Shown here: positions 1 through 6,866 of the stretch, piece by piece
Numbering within the stretch: position 1 is the stretch's first letter
How the letters are laid out: every line of letters starts with the position of its first letter
Assembly: GCA_020048285.1 (NCBI GenBank)
Contig: JAIFMU010000087.1
Span: 1-37,612, forward strand
Length of the DNA stretch: 37,612 nucleotides
DNA from: a bacterium
GTDB lineage: Bacteria; Fibrobacterota; Chitinivibrionia; Chitinivibrionales; Chitinivibrionaceae
Direction of reading: 5' to 3'
Notes under the pieces: model-generated
Told to the model about the DNA's origin: nothing
The model's input: only the letters and a program-made list of their open reading frames with translations
Databases searched by the model: none
Translations under genes and position numbers: made by a program

Positions 1-96
1 CAGGTGGCGAAAAAGATCGAAGCGGAAATGGAATATCCGGGAACGATCAAGATCACCACGATCCGCGAAATTCGTCATACGGAATACGCGAAATAA
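1..96 (+). CDS. rny: Ribonuclease Y, C-terminal end (partial)
   Basis: Open from base 1 in frame 1, this encodes the last 31 residues before TAA at 94-96. The tail contains EMEYPGTIKITTIREIRHTEYAK in substance: a YPG turn, then a basic strand ending in EYAK. That is the characteristic end of RNase Y, the membrane-anchored endoribonuclease that starts mRNA decay. Only the extreme C-terminus is visible, so the membrane anchor, KH and HD domains lie to the left. The neighbour downstream is ymdB, a common partner of rny, which supports the call. Confidence 0.85.
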   Translation, partial: QVAKKIEAEMEYPGTIKITTIREIRHTEYAK

Positions 97-133
97 GAAA
101 AGCTTCAAGCCGAAAGCTTCAAGTGACAAGTAT

Positions 134-171
134 AAAGCCCAATGCAGAGAATATTTGCGTTGGGCTTTTTT
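134..171 (+). terminator. Rho-independent terminator after rny
   Basis: AAAGCCCAA at 134-142 pairs with TTGGGCTTT at 160-168, and the stem can extend inward through TGC/GCG. A run of T follows. It lies 38 bases after the rny stop, so rny and ymdB probably have separate transcripts or are separated by partial termination. Confidence 0.85.
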
Positions 172-192
172 GATAGAAGCATAGTTGCATTT

Positions 193-262
193 GGAAATTG
201 AATCCCCGAAGTAGGAAATGGAATCCCCGAAGTAGGAAATGGAATCCCCCAAGTGGGAAATA
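193..262 (+). repeat. 21-bp tandem repeat, three units, in the ymdB leader
   Basis: Three consecutive 21-base units start at 193, 214 and 235, with a partial fourth from 256. Each begins GGAAAT and carries the core AATCCCC(G/C)AAGT(A/G). Units differ at only a few positions. The array ends about 20 bases before the ymdB start. The core CCCCGAAGT recurs as a hairpin just after ymdB (1109-1117). Function is unknown. Confidence 0.9.
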
Positions 263-282
263 AATGAATTGGAAATTAAAAC

Positions 283-1089
283 ATGAAAATACTGTTTATA
301 GGAGATGTGTTCGGCGATGCGGGCCGTCGGGTTCTGGCGGAACATCTTCCTGAAATAAAAGCCGAGTTTGAAGTTGATCTCGTGATCGCCAACGGGGAGA
401 ATGTCGCCGGTGGTCGCGGGATTACAGTCAACTACGTGAAAAAAATGAAACACTACGGCGTGAATGTTCTTACCGGTGGGAATCACTCCTTTGCCCAGCC
501 GGAAGTGTTCGAAGATCCAAAGACGAAAGAGATCGTTCTTCGACCGGCTAACTTTAGCTGTGTGAAACGGGGGAAAGGGTCAACAGTGTTTACTCTCGAC
601 GATGGGCGAACTGTGGGAATTGTCAATCTCATGGGAAAAGTCTTTATCGAAGGAAAGATTCGTTGTCCGTTCAAGGAAGTGGATGAGATTCTCAATACCA
701 TGCCAGAATGCACCCATCTCTTTGTGGATTTTCATGCCGAAGCTACCAGCGAAAAAGTTTGTATGGCTCACTATCTCGATGGTCGGGTCGGGGCGGTCTG
801 TGGAACGCACACCCATGTTCAGACCAATGACGCGAGAATCTTTCCCGGGGGAACGGCGTTTATCACCGATGCGGGCATGACTGGCCCGGAGTATTCCGCA
901 ATCGGCATGACTCACGAACCGATCATCTATCGCATTCTCACCGGCGAACCGGTAAAGTTCGTTCAGTCGAAAGAGGATCCGATGTTCAACGGGGTGTTTA
1001 TCGAATTGGACGATGAAACTAAGCGGGCAGTGAAAATAGAACCGATTTATCGGCGGTACCAGTTTACCGCACCGATGGAAGACGATTGA
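283..1089 (+). CDS. ymdB: YmdB-family metallophosphoesterase (cyclic nucleotide phosphodiesterase)
   Basis: A 268-residue protein matching the TIGR00282/YmdB family in length and motifs. The family is a calcineurin-like metallophosphoesterase that hydrolyses 2',3'- and 3',5'-cyclic nucleotides, and in Bacillus it affects biofilm and motility decisions. Visible metal-binding motifs are GDVFGDAGRR at residues 7-16, NGEN near 38, GGNHSF near 65, DFHAE near 149 and GTHTHVQT near 174, all in family order. The ATG at 283 is the first in frame and has only a weak GGAAA ribosome site 8-12 bases upstream. It follows rny, the usual partner. A 21-bp repeat array occupies its leader. Confidence 0.93.
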   Translation: MKILFIGDVFGDAGRRVLAEHLPEIKAEFEVDLVIANGENVAGGRGITVNYVKKMKHYGVNVLTGGNHSFAQPEVFEDPKTKEIVLRPANFSCVKRGKGSTVFTLDDGRTVGIVNLMGKVFIEGKIRCPFKEVDEILNTMPECTHLFVDFHAEATSEKVCMAHYLDGRVGAVCGTHTHVQTNDARIFPGGTAFITDAGMTGPEYSAIGMTHEPIIYRILTGEPVKFVQSKEDPMFNGVFIELDDETKRAVKIEPIYRRYQFTAPMEDD

Positions 1090-1106
1090 ACGACCAAATG
1101 AAATTC

Positions 1107-1130
1107 AGCCCCGAAGTGGGGAGCTATTTT
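1107..1130 (+). terminator. Possible weak hairpin terminator after ymdB
   Basis: AGCCCC (1107-1112) faces GGGGAGCT (1118-1125) around a GAAGT loop, followed by ATTTT. The T tract is short. The loop and left arm match the core of the 21-bp repeat before ymdB, so it may instead be a stray repeat unit. Confidence 0.4.
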
Positions 1131-1188
1131 AGGTCGAATCAAATCTGTTGGGAATAAGAATAGTGTTTAAAGAAAAGAGCTGCAGAAT

Positions 1189-2079
1189 ATGTTTCTCAAA
1201 AATGTTTTCAAAAATTCGATTTCTAAGATTGATGTATTATTTATTGTTATCTTCTCACTCACACCTCTCTGTTCTTTTCTAATCCCTGGAAATTTTTTCC
1301 TTGAACATTCACTGCTGATTTTGACACCGCTCTTTTTTTTCTTTTCCCTGTCTTACTTTGAAAATATTGGCAGGTATGTCAGAAATCTCGTTATATCGGT
1401 ATTTGCGTGCTGGACTGTGGTTACGCTGCTGATTCTGATCAAAGATGATGAAGGTGTCGGGTATCTGATCATTTTTTTGATTTTTTTTGCGAAAATCCTT
1501 ATTGAGTCCGCAGTCCTTGCATATCTTCTAGCGTTTGTGTATCAAAAAGTTACCATCACATTAACATCTAAAAAATCATCGAATCGAGTCAATGTAATAA
1601 TTGCTGTTATTTTGGCTGTATTTATTGGCGGTAAGTACAGTTACGAGACTGCCTCCCACACCCTTCTCTCTGATGAACTGAGAAAAAAAGGGAAACTTCT
1701 TAACAAAATTTCAGAGAGTTATGGAGTTGACTGGACATCAGATTTAAATACACAGAAAGCTATTCAAATCGGGATCTTTGACAGTATTTATTCTGTCACT
1801 AATAATACCATTTCTCACGGCTATGGCGGTTCTATAGAAATTTTAACCGATACACGGGGAGTTTCGGTTATTTACCATGATATACCGTCCAAAGAAATCG
1901 CTTTTCAATTTTATTATACGCTTATGAGCGGATTGACAGACACCTATGTTGATGAGAAATCAACCAAAACAATAACACATTCCAAGGAAATTGAGAAGAG
2001 AAAAAGAGAACTCTGCTACACGGGTAAAAAGAGTGTTACGGTACGATATACCACCGCCTTTGGAAATCTTAAAAAATAG
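1189..2079 (+). CDS. Unrecognised multi-pass membrane protein
   Basis: A 296-residue protein I do not recognise. The N-terminal half has about five hydrophobic segments (around residues 14-31, 39-56, 64-86, 91-117 and 134-149), several rich in phenylalanine. The C-terminal half, from about residue 155, is soluble and polar. The sidedness of that domain is not clear. The gene is visibly richer in A/T, with T-runs and AAA lysine codons, than ymdB and xseA on either side, which may mean recent acquisition. The ATG at 1189 is preceded by a poor purine stretch, so expression may be low. Nothing around it states a role, although it sits ahead of the xse genes on the same strand. Confidence 0.7.
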   Translation: MFLKNVFKNSISKIDVLFIVIFSLTPLCSFLIPGNFFLEHSLLILTPLFFFFSLSYFENIGRYVRNLVISVFACWTVVTLLILIKDDEGVGYLIIFLIFFAKILIESAVLAYLLAFVYQKVTITLTSKKSSNRVNVIIAVILAVFIGGKYSYETASHTLLSDELRKKGKLLNKISESYGVDWTSDLNTQKAIQIGIFDSIYSVTNNTISHGYGGSIEILTDTRGVSVIYHDIPSKEIAFQFYYTLMSGLTDTYVDEKSTKTITHSKEIEKRKRELCYTGKKSVTVRYTTAFGNLKK

Positions 2080-2152
2080 CATTCCGCAAAAATGACATAA
2101 AATCACTGCGATCGGAACTCCGAAGCAGTTTGGAATTAATATGGAGAACAAT

Positions 2153-3406
2153 ATGCGTCTTGTACCACCAAGTGAAGCCGATGCACCATACACCGTCTCC
2201 GGCCTGAATCGCACGATCGCCGAAATTATCGCCGGCGAGAACGCCATTGTCTGGGTCGAAGCGGAGATTTCCGGGCTGAAACGACACAGTTCCGGTCATG
2301 TCTATCTTACACTGATCGACAGTTCGAGTCAGATTCCCGCTGTTCTGTGGAAAAGTTACGCCACCGAACTTCCTCGTGACATTCGCGAAGGCGACCGCGT
2401 TCAGGTGATCGCTACCGTGAAAGTCTACGAGCGGGGCGGCTACTATCAACTCGATATTCGTAAGATAATGCGTTCCGGTGATGGTGATCGACTGTTGAAA
2501 CTGGAACAGCTCAAACAGAAACTGTTCGATGAAGGTCTGTTCGATGAATCGCGTAAACGTCCGATTCCGCAGCGGGTGAACCGCGTCGCCGTGATCACCG
2601 CCGAAACGGGAGCGGCGTTCTACGATATCTGCAATGTGGTGAGCCGCAACGCACCGCAGATCGATCTAGTTTTGGTTCAGGCGAAAGTTCAGGGCGATGA
2701 TGCGGTTCCCACGTTGGTAAAAGCTTTGGATCAGGTGAATCGCTACGGCAATGTTGATTTGATAATCTTTGGGCGAGGTGGCGGATCGGCGGAAGATCTC
2801 TACTGTTTCAACGATGAGTCGGTGGTTCGGGCCGTGGCGGGATCGAAAATTCCGGTGATCTCTGCGGTTGGGCATGAAATCGATGTGAGTCTTTGTGACT
2901 TCGCGGCGGATCTTCGGGCCGCGACTCCTTCGGCGGCGGCGGAGATTGTCGTGTCAACTCACATTGGTGACAAAAGCCGAATCGAGGAGTTGGAACGGCG
3001 GTTTAAGATTCTCGCCATGGGAAGAATCGCGGAACCGTTCCGTCGCTATCGGCGGGCGAAACGATCGTATCTCTTCCAGCAGGTTATCAACAGAGTTGTG
3101 GATAGTCGGATTGCCGTTGATTCCGCTGAATCACTTACATTCAAAAATATTTCGAACACATTATCAACAGCACGCCAACAGGTTGCCAACAGCTGTGCAC
3201 AACTGAATAATCTCAGTCCGCTCACTCTGTTGGCTCGCGGATATGGAGTCGTTTCTAACGCCAAAGGGAAACAGGTCAGTTCCGTGGATCAGATCGATCT
3301 GTTCGACAATATTTCGGTTCGGTTGAAAGATGGAATCGTGAAAGCTAATGTGGTTGGGAAAGAAAGTGTTACTGATCAGGAGAAAACATGGGCTACCAAG
3401 GTTTAG
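2153..3406 (+). CDS. xseA: Exodeoxyribonuclease VII large subunit
   Basis: The large, catalytic subunit of ExoVII, which degrades single-stranded DNA to oligonucleotides together with XseB. An N-terminal OB-fold (about residues 10-105, with VWVEAEISGLKRHSSGHVY) is followed by the catalytic core: GRGGGSAEDL, then PVISAVGHEIDVSLCDFAAD and ATPSAAAE. A long helical region follows, and the C-terminus carries LSPLTLLARGYGVV. The family usually reads GHETD; here it is GHEID. At about 417 residues the length is normal. The ATG at 2153 has GGAG six bases upstream. An in-frame ATG at 2141 is an alternative start adding four residues. The downstream FGE-like gene overlaps the 3' end by 19 bases. Confidence 0.95.
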   Translation: MRLVPPSEADAPYTVSGLNRTIAEIIAGENAIVWVEAEISGLKRHSSGHVYLTLIDSSSQIPAVLWKSYATELPRDIREGDRVQVIATVKVYERGGYYQLDIRKIMRSGDGDRLLKLEQLKQKLFDEGLFDESRKRPIPQRVNRVAVITAETGAAFYDICNVVSRNAPQIDLVLVQAKVQGDDAVPTLVKALDQVNRYGNVDLIIFGRGGGSAEDLYCFNDESVVRAVAGSKIPVISAVGHEIDVSLCDFAADLRAATPSAAAEIVVSTHIGDKSRIEELERRFKILAMGRIAEPFRRYRRAKRSYLFQQVINRVVDSRIAVDSAESLTFKNISNTLSTARQQVANSCAQLNNLSPLTLLARGYGVVSNAKGKQVSSVDQIDLFDNISVRLKDGIVKANVVGKESVTDQEKTWATKV

Positions 3407-4470
3407 GGATCATTCCGATTCTTCTGTTGATTATAGTACCGATAGTGTTAGTACTTTCGATTATCTGGATTATCTCGGTGGTGGTGGTATTAATCGCTTT
3501 GATCCGAAGGAAACCGAATACTCTTTTGGTCAAGATTGCTTCAGCCTACTTGTTCACGCCATTTGTTCTGATACTCATGTGTGCGGGGAAATACGGATAT
3601 GATCGACTATGCTATTTTCTTCCGGTTAAGGACTACGATCAGATTTATCTCGGCGGGGGGACATTTACCATGGGAGATTCGAAGCATGTTGATACAGTCC
3701 AAAGTAATTTCCCCGAAGCTCCGGTTCACGAGGTGACCGTTTCACCCTTTTTTATGGATGAATCGGAAGTCACAATACGAGAGTATGACCGGCTAATGGG
3801 GAAACGGAAGAATTGGCATCGATACAATCCGAAAACGCCGGTAGGGAATATTACTTGGAGTGAAGCTCTTTTATACTGTAATGAACGGAGTAAGTCAGAA
3901 GGGAAGGATACTGCATACATTTACAGACGCACCGCCGGCGGGAAAATTCTTGACTATGAGGTAAAGATTGATGTAAATGGGTATCGTCTTCCAACGGAAG
4001 CGGAGTGGGAGTTCACTTGTCGTGCCGGAGCAACAACCGATTATCCCTGGGGCAATGACTCTCTGCCCGCACGGCACTATGTCAATAGTCGAAACTGTGA
4101 ATACCTTGAACATTCTAATCATGTTGTGAAAAGCAGACGCCCGAATCAGTGGGGATTCTATGACATGAACGATAATACCGCGGAATGGATGCTCGATGAA
4201 GCAACTCCATATAAGCCGCAGCCGGTGAAAGATCCGGTCGTGGGTATCAAAGGTGTCGATACTGCATATGTCGAACGGGTTCTACGAAATGACAAAGGTG
4301 GTAGATCGATTGGCAAAATCTGGGGGCGAACGCGTTGTTCTGAGAGAACAGCATATCCCTGTTTTTACTCATTTGATCAGATTAGTTTCCGCGTTGTACG
4401 GAGAGCGACCGATCAGGAAAATGAAAAACAAATGAAGCGGTGGATACGTTTTTGCCAGAAACGAAACTGA
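3388..4470 (+). CDS. Membrane-anchored FGE/SUMF1-fold protein (sulfatase-modifying factor family)
   Basis: A 360-residue protein with two hydrophobic segments (about residues 7-40 and 46-67), then a formylglycine-generating-enzyme-type domain from about residue 88 to 350. Typical family signatures are visible: GGGTFTMGD, HEVTVSPFFMDESEVT, PVGNITWSEALLYCN, YRLPTEAEWEFTCRAGATTDYPWG, DMNDNTAEWMLD and the late FRVVRR. The fold is shared by sulfatase activators, EgtB-like enzymes and many non-catalytic C-type-lectin-like proteins. I cannot assign a substrate. No sulfatase is nearby, and the usual RGGSW segment is replaced by VLRNDKGGRS, so it may not be a true FGE. AGGAGA at 3378-3383 supports the ATG at 3388, inside the end of xseA, which suggests translational coupling. 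Confidence 0.8.
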   Translation: MGYQGLGIIPILLLIIVPIVLVLSIIWIISVVVVLIALIRRKPNTLLVKIASAYLFTPFVLILMCAGKYGYDRLCYFLPVKDYDQIYLGGGTFTMGDSKHVDTVQSNFPEAPVHEVTVSPFFMDESEVTIREYDRLMGKRKNWHRYNPKTPVGNITWSEALLYCNERSKSEGKDTAYIYRRTAGGKILDYEVKIDVNGYRLPTEAEWEFTCRAGATTDYPWGNDSLPARHYVNSRNCEYLEHSNHVVKSRRPNQWGFYDMNDNTAEWMLDEATPYKPQPVKDPVVGIKGVDTAYVERVLRNDKGGRSIGKIWGRTRCSERTAYPCFYSFDQISFRVVRRATDQENEKQMKRWIRFCQKRN

Positions 4471-4619
4471 ACTGCATTGGTTTTCTGGAACCATTTCACT
4501 TTTCAGATGACGCATTGCTTTCGAATGGGCTTAGAATCTGTATTACTCTTCTACGTCTCGATACAATGATCTGGTCGGCAGAAAAACGGATTGGTAATGA
4601 TCCGTGGAAAAAGTGGTAA
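4440..4619 (+). other. Possible 59-codon reading frame overlapping the FGE-like gene end
   Basis: From GTG at 4440 to TAA at 4617-4619 there is an uninterrupted frame ending in TMIWSAEKRIGNDPWKKW. It overlaps the last 31 bases of the FGE-like gene in another frame. It has no good ribosome site. It could be a frameshifted C-terminal extension of that gene or the decayed end of a lost gene. I do not recognise the peptide. Confidence 0.25.
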
Positions 4620-4642
4620 GAAAAACAGAACTCAAGAAAAAT

Positions 4643-4673
4643 GAAAATGTATATATTATGTGTATACATTTTC
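4643..4673 (+). promoter_or_regulatory. Palindromic operator overlapping the mazEF promoter
   Basis: GAAAATGTATA at 4643-4653 and TATACATTTTC at 4663-4673 form a perfect 11-base inverted repeat with a 9-base spacer. The spacer region includes TATTAT-like -10 sequence. AAGGAG of the mazE ribosome site begins directly after it. Toxin-antitoxin operons of this family are normally repressed by the antitoxin or the complex binding such a palindrome, so it is most likely the autoregulatory operator. Confidence 0.75.
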
Positions 4674-4686
4674 AAGGAGAAATTTC

Positions 4687-4935
4687 ATGGAAGCAGTAAT
4701 CCAAAAGTGGGGGAATAGTCAGGGGATTCGGCTGAATAAATCGATTCTTTCTGAAGCTCATCTCTCGGTTGGTGACACCGTTGATATTCGCCAAACGAAA
4801 GATGGCCTTCTGATTTTTCCTGTGAAACAGGGTGTTCGAGGACGGTATAAGCTTGAAGATCTTGTAAAAGATTATCCTAAAGGTGAAATTAAAGAAGTTG
4901 ATTTCGGGAAACCTGTTGGTGGTGAAGTGTGGTGA
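4687..4935 (+). CDS. mazE: MazE-family antitoxin (AbrB/SpoVT-type)
   Basis: An 82-residue protein opening MEAVIQKWGNSQGIRLNKSI, the classic MazE/AbrB swapped-hairpin DNA-binding domain (KWGNSxGIRL). The segment continues through VGDTVDIRQTKDGLLIFP. The C-terminal part (about residues 55-82) is acidic and presumably wraps the toxin. It neutralises MazF and probably represses the operon by binding the palindrome at 4643-4673. AAGGAGA lies 6 bases before the ATG at 4687; an in-frame start upstream at 4660 would fall inside the operator and is unlikely. The stop overlaps the start of mazF. Confidence 0.92.
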   Translation: MEAVIQKWGNSQGIRLNKSILSEAHLSVGDTVDIRQTKDGLLIFPVKQGVRGRYKLEDLVKDYPKGEIKEVDFGKPVGGEVW

Positions 4936-5270
4936 AACTACACTATATTCCCAAGAAAGGCGATCTCATAACAATTGATTTTGATCCTCAGTCAGGGCAT
5001 GAACAGCAAGGTAGACGACCGGCATTAGTTGTTAGTAATTCACTTTTTGGCCGTACTACAAATTTTGTCATCGTTTGTCCAATCACGAATAAAAATCGCA
5101 GTTCTCATTTCCATGTGGCTGTTCCTGCTGAAACAGGACTTACAGGATTTGTCATGAGTGAACAGCTGAAATCACTGGATTTTGCAGCGCGTAATGCAAA
5201 ACGAATCGGTACGGTTTCGCAGGAATTTTTAGATGAAGTTTTGGCGCGAATCGATCCAATTCTTTTTTAG
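4929..5270 (+). CDS. mazF: MazF-family endoribonuclease toxin
   Basis: A 113-residue toxin of the MazF/ChpB/PemK type, which cuts mRNA at short sequence motifs. Family blocks are visible: KKGDLITIDFDPQSGHEQQGRRPALVVS at the N-terminus with the catalytic arginine region GRRPALV, then VCPITN, GFVMSEQLKSLDFAAR and RIGTVS. Length is normal. Translation starts at GTG 4929 or the next GTG at 4932; the latter gives a GTGA overlap with the mazE stop, a usual antitoxin-toxin coupling. No inactivating change is visible. Location between the FGE-like gene and xseB suggests insertion of a small accessory module into a housekeeping operon. Confidence 0.93.
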   Translation: MVKLHYIPKKGDLITIDFDPQSGHEQQGRRPALVVSNSLFGRTTNFVIVCPITNKNRSSHFHVAVPAETGLTGFVMSEQLKSLDFAARNAKRIGTVSQEFLDEVLARIDPILF

Positions 5271-5320
5271 CATAGTATCATTACACTTTTTTACATTTGA
5301 ACCTATTTGGCGAGGCATAG

Positions 5321-5578
5321 ATGTCACGGAAAAAAGTATCTTTCGAAGAAGCACTGACCGAACTGGAAACGGTAATATCCGCTCTTGAAACGGATCTTCC
5401 TCTCGATGAAGCGGTGGATCAGTTTGAAAAAGGTGTCAAAGCAGTGCAGGAGTGCCGCGGAGCACTCGGTCGGGCGGAAGGCCGGATCACCAAACTGTTC
5501 GAAGGGTCGGACGGTCAATTTATAGAAAAAAATCTTGGAATAACAATGGAATCGCTGGTTGGAGGAGAATCGTTATGA
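5321..5578 (+). CDS. xseB: Exodeoxyribonuclease VII small subunit
   Basis: An 85-residue helical protein matching XseB in length and pattern: KVSFEEALTELETVISALETDLPLDEAVDQFEKGV, then a second helix with ECRGALGRAEGRITKL. It is the small subunit that binds the coiled region of XseA. GAGG at 5311-5314 precedes the ATG at 5321. The TGA stop overlaps the ispA ATG (ATGA at 5575-5578), so the two are translationally coupled. It is normally next to xseA; here about 1.9 kb of FGE-like gene and mazEF lie between them. Confidence 0.93.
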   Translation: MSRKKVSFEEALTELETVISALETDLPLDEAVDQFEKGVKAVQECRGALGRAEGRITKLFEGSDGQFIEKNLGITMESLVGGESL

Positions 5579-6447
5579 GCAGTCTGAAAGAGTATCTTGA
5601 AAAGTGTCGTGTAACCGTTGATGCCACGCTCGACGAACTGCTTCCCACCGCCAACGATCGTCCCGGTTCGATCCACGAACTGATGCGCTACACTATGTTC
5701 GCCGGTGGTAAACGCATTCGCCCAGCTCTAATCCTTGCAGCAAACGAAGCGTGTGGCGGTGAATTCGGCAATCGCGATGCTCGCTACGCCGGTGCGGCAG
5801 TGGAAATGCTTCACACATTCTCACTGATTCACGATGACCTTCCGTGCATGGACGACGATGATTTTCGCCGTGGCAAACCGACCGCTCACAAAGCGTTCAA
5901 CGAAGGACTTGCGGTTCTCGGCGGCGATGCGCTCTGTATTTTTGCCTACGAAGTTCTGGCTCGTACCGGAAATTTGAAAATCATTGAAGAGATGTCGAAA
6001 GCTCTTGGCACCAGCGGCATGATCGGTGGTCAGGTTGTTGATATCGAATCGGAAGGCAAACCGGTGACCTTGGAAACCGTTAAATATATTCATGACAATA
6101 AAACCGCGGCTCTCATGCGTGCTTCGATTGTGATTGGTGCGCAGTTGGCTAACGCCGATGATGAGACAATCGCGAAACTCGAAGAGTACGGTATGGCGAT
6201 CGGACTGGCGTTCCAGGTGATAGATGATATTCTCGATATCACTTCGACCACAGAAGTTCTTGGTAAAGATGCCGGTTCTGATCTTGAACGCGGCAAAGCA
6301 ACCTGGCCGGCGCTCACTTCTCTCGAAGAGTCAAAACGGTACGCTCACGAACTGACGGCGAAAGCAAAAGAGTGTGTGGCGTTCCTCGGCGACAAAGCTG
6401 TTCAACTCGTGGGAATCGCGGACTATTTGGAAAATCGAATCGATTAA
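5575..6447 (+). CDS. ispA: Farnesyl/geranyl diphosphate synthase (polyprenyl synthetase)
   Basis: A 290-residue trans-isoprenyl diphosphate synthase that condenses isopentenyl diphosphate with allylic diphosphates for quinones and the undecaprenyl carrier. The first aspartate-rich motif is DDLPCMDDDDFRRG, the second is VIDDILD. FAGGKRIRPALIL and GGQVVDIESEGK are also present. Length fits the short-chain (farnesyl) class. The ATG at 5575 is chosen because GGAGGAG lies just upstream and the start overlaps the xseB stop; a longer frame from 5452 would overlap xseB heavily and begins with unrelated sequence. A terminator follows, so dxs, often next in such operons, is absent here. Confidence 0.94.
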   Translation: MSSLKEYLEKCRVTVDATLDELLPTANDRPGSIHELMRYTMFAGGKRIRPALILAANEACGGEFGNRDARYAGAAVEMLHTFSLIHDDLPCMDDDDFRRGKPTAHKAFNEGLAVLGGDALCIFAYEVLARTGNLKIIEEMSKALGTSGMIGGQVVDIESEGKPVTLETVKYIHDNKTAALMRASIVIGAQLANADDETIAKLEEYGMAIGLAFQVIDDILDITSTTEVLGKDAGSDLERGKATWPALTSLEESKRYAHELTAKAKECVAFLGDKAVQLVGIADYLENRID

Positions 6448-6478
6448 TATACAAAGCGATTAATCCATAAAATTTCAA

Positions 6479-6508
6479 AGACCTGCTGGTAACGGCGGGT
6501 CTTTTTTT
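6479..6508 (+). terminator. Terminator after ispA
   Basis: AGACCTGC and GC(G)GGTCT form a hairpin around GGTAAC, followed by seven Ts. It ends the xse-ispA transcript. Confidence 0.85.
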
Positions 6509-6616
6509 GTCGAAATTCTATATCTTTTAACGTTAGTTTTATTTATCTAAAGGATATTATGATTTTTTCTATGGATAATGTATTGAGTTATTAGGATAAT
6601 TTATCGTTGCTTTGCG

Positions 6617-6650
6617 ACAGAATGTCGTTACATCGTTACAGAATGTCGTT
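6617..6650 (+). repeat. 21-bp direct repeat, two units
   Basis: ACAGAATGTCGTT occurs at 6617 and again at 6638, exactly 21 bases apart, with ACATCGTT filling the first unit. It is the third array with this period in the window, with unrelated sequence. Confidence 0.7.
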
Positions 6651-6661
6651 TTCCTACTGTT

Positions 6662-6762
6662 ATTGCTTCGGTGTGAAATAGATGTCTCTTGCGATATGGT
6701 CGGTGAGCTCGTCGAACCGCCTATATCCACGGATCCCTTCGACAAGCTCAGGAACCGAATGT
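6662..6762. repeat. Dispersed palindromic repeat element, copy A
   Basis: Contains GGTCGGTGAGCTCGTCGAAC (6698-6717) and CCCTTCGACAAGCTCAGG (6735-6752), arms of a partly palindromic element of the kind found scattered in many bacterial genomes. The same arms occur in reverse order and orientation at 19150-19195. A shared lead-in ATTGCT(T/C)CGGTG(T/C)GAAATA is present at 6662 and 19118. Reading frames through it are spurious. Confidence 0.75.
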
Positions 6763-6866
6763 GTACATTTAATTTACACCACATCTATGATGGGAGGAGC
6801 ATCTGTACTTGAAATCTCTTTTTTCTGATACTTCTTGTATATTTGCAATTCAGAAAAGGGGAAACC

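Larger units (their letters stand above)
6509..6866. other. Repeat-rich intergenic region (358 bases) without a credible gene
   Basis: No reading frame here looks coding. It holds a two-unit 21-bp direct repeat (6617-6650) and a dispersed palindromic element (6662-6762). The last part must contain the promoter of the acyl-ligase gene, but I could not place it confidently. Confidence 0.6.

Noticed and set aside
5452-5574. Longer start for ispA
   Set aside because: It would overlap xseB by 127 bases and adds residues unlike the family; the ATG at 5575 has a good ribosome site and couples to xseB.
6569-6812. Small frames on both strands in the ispA-acyl ligase gap
   Set aside because: They read through a dispersed palindromic element, giving peptides such as LSLSKG that are a known artefact of that element.
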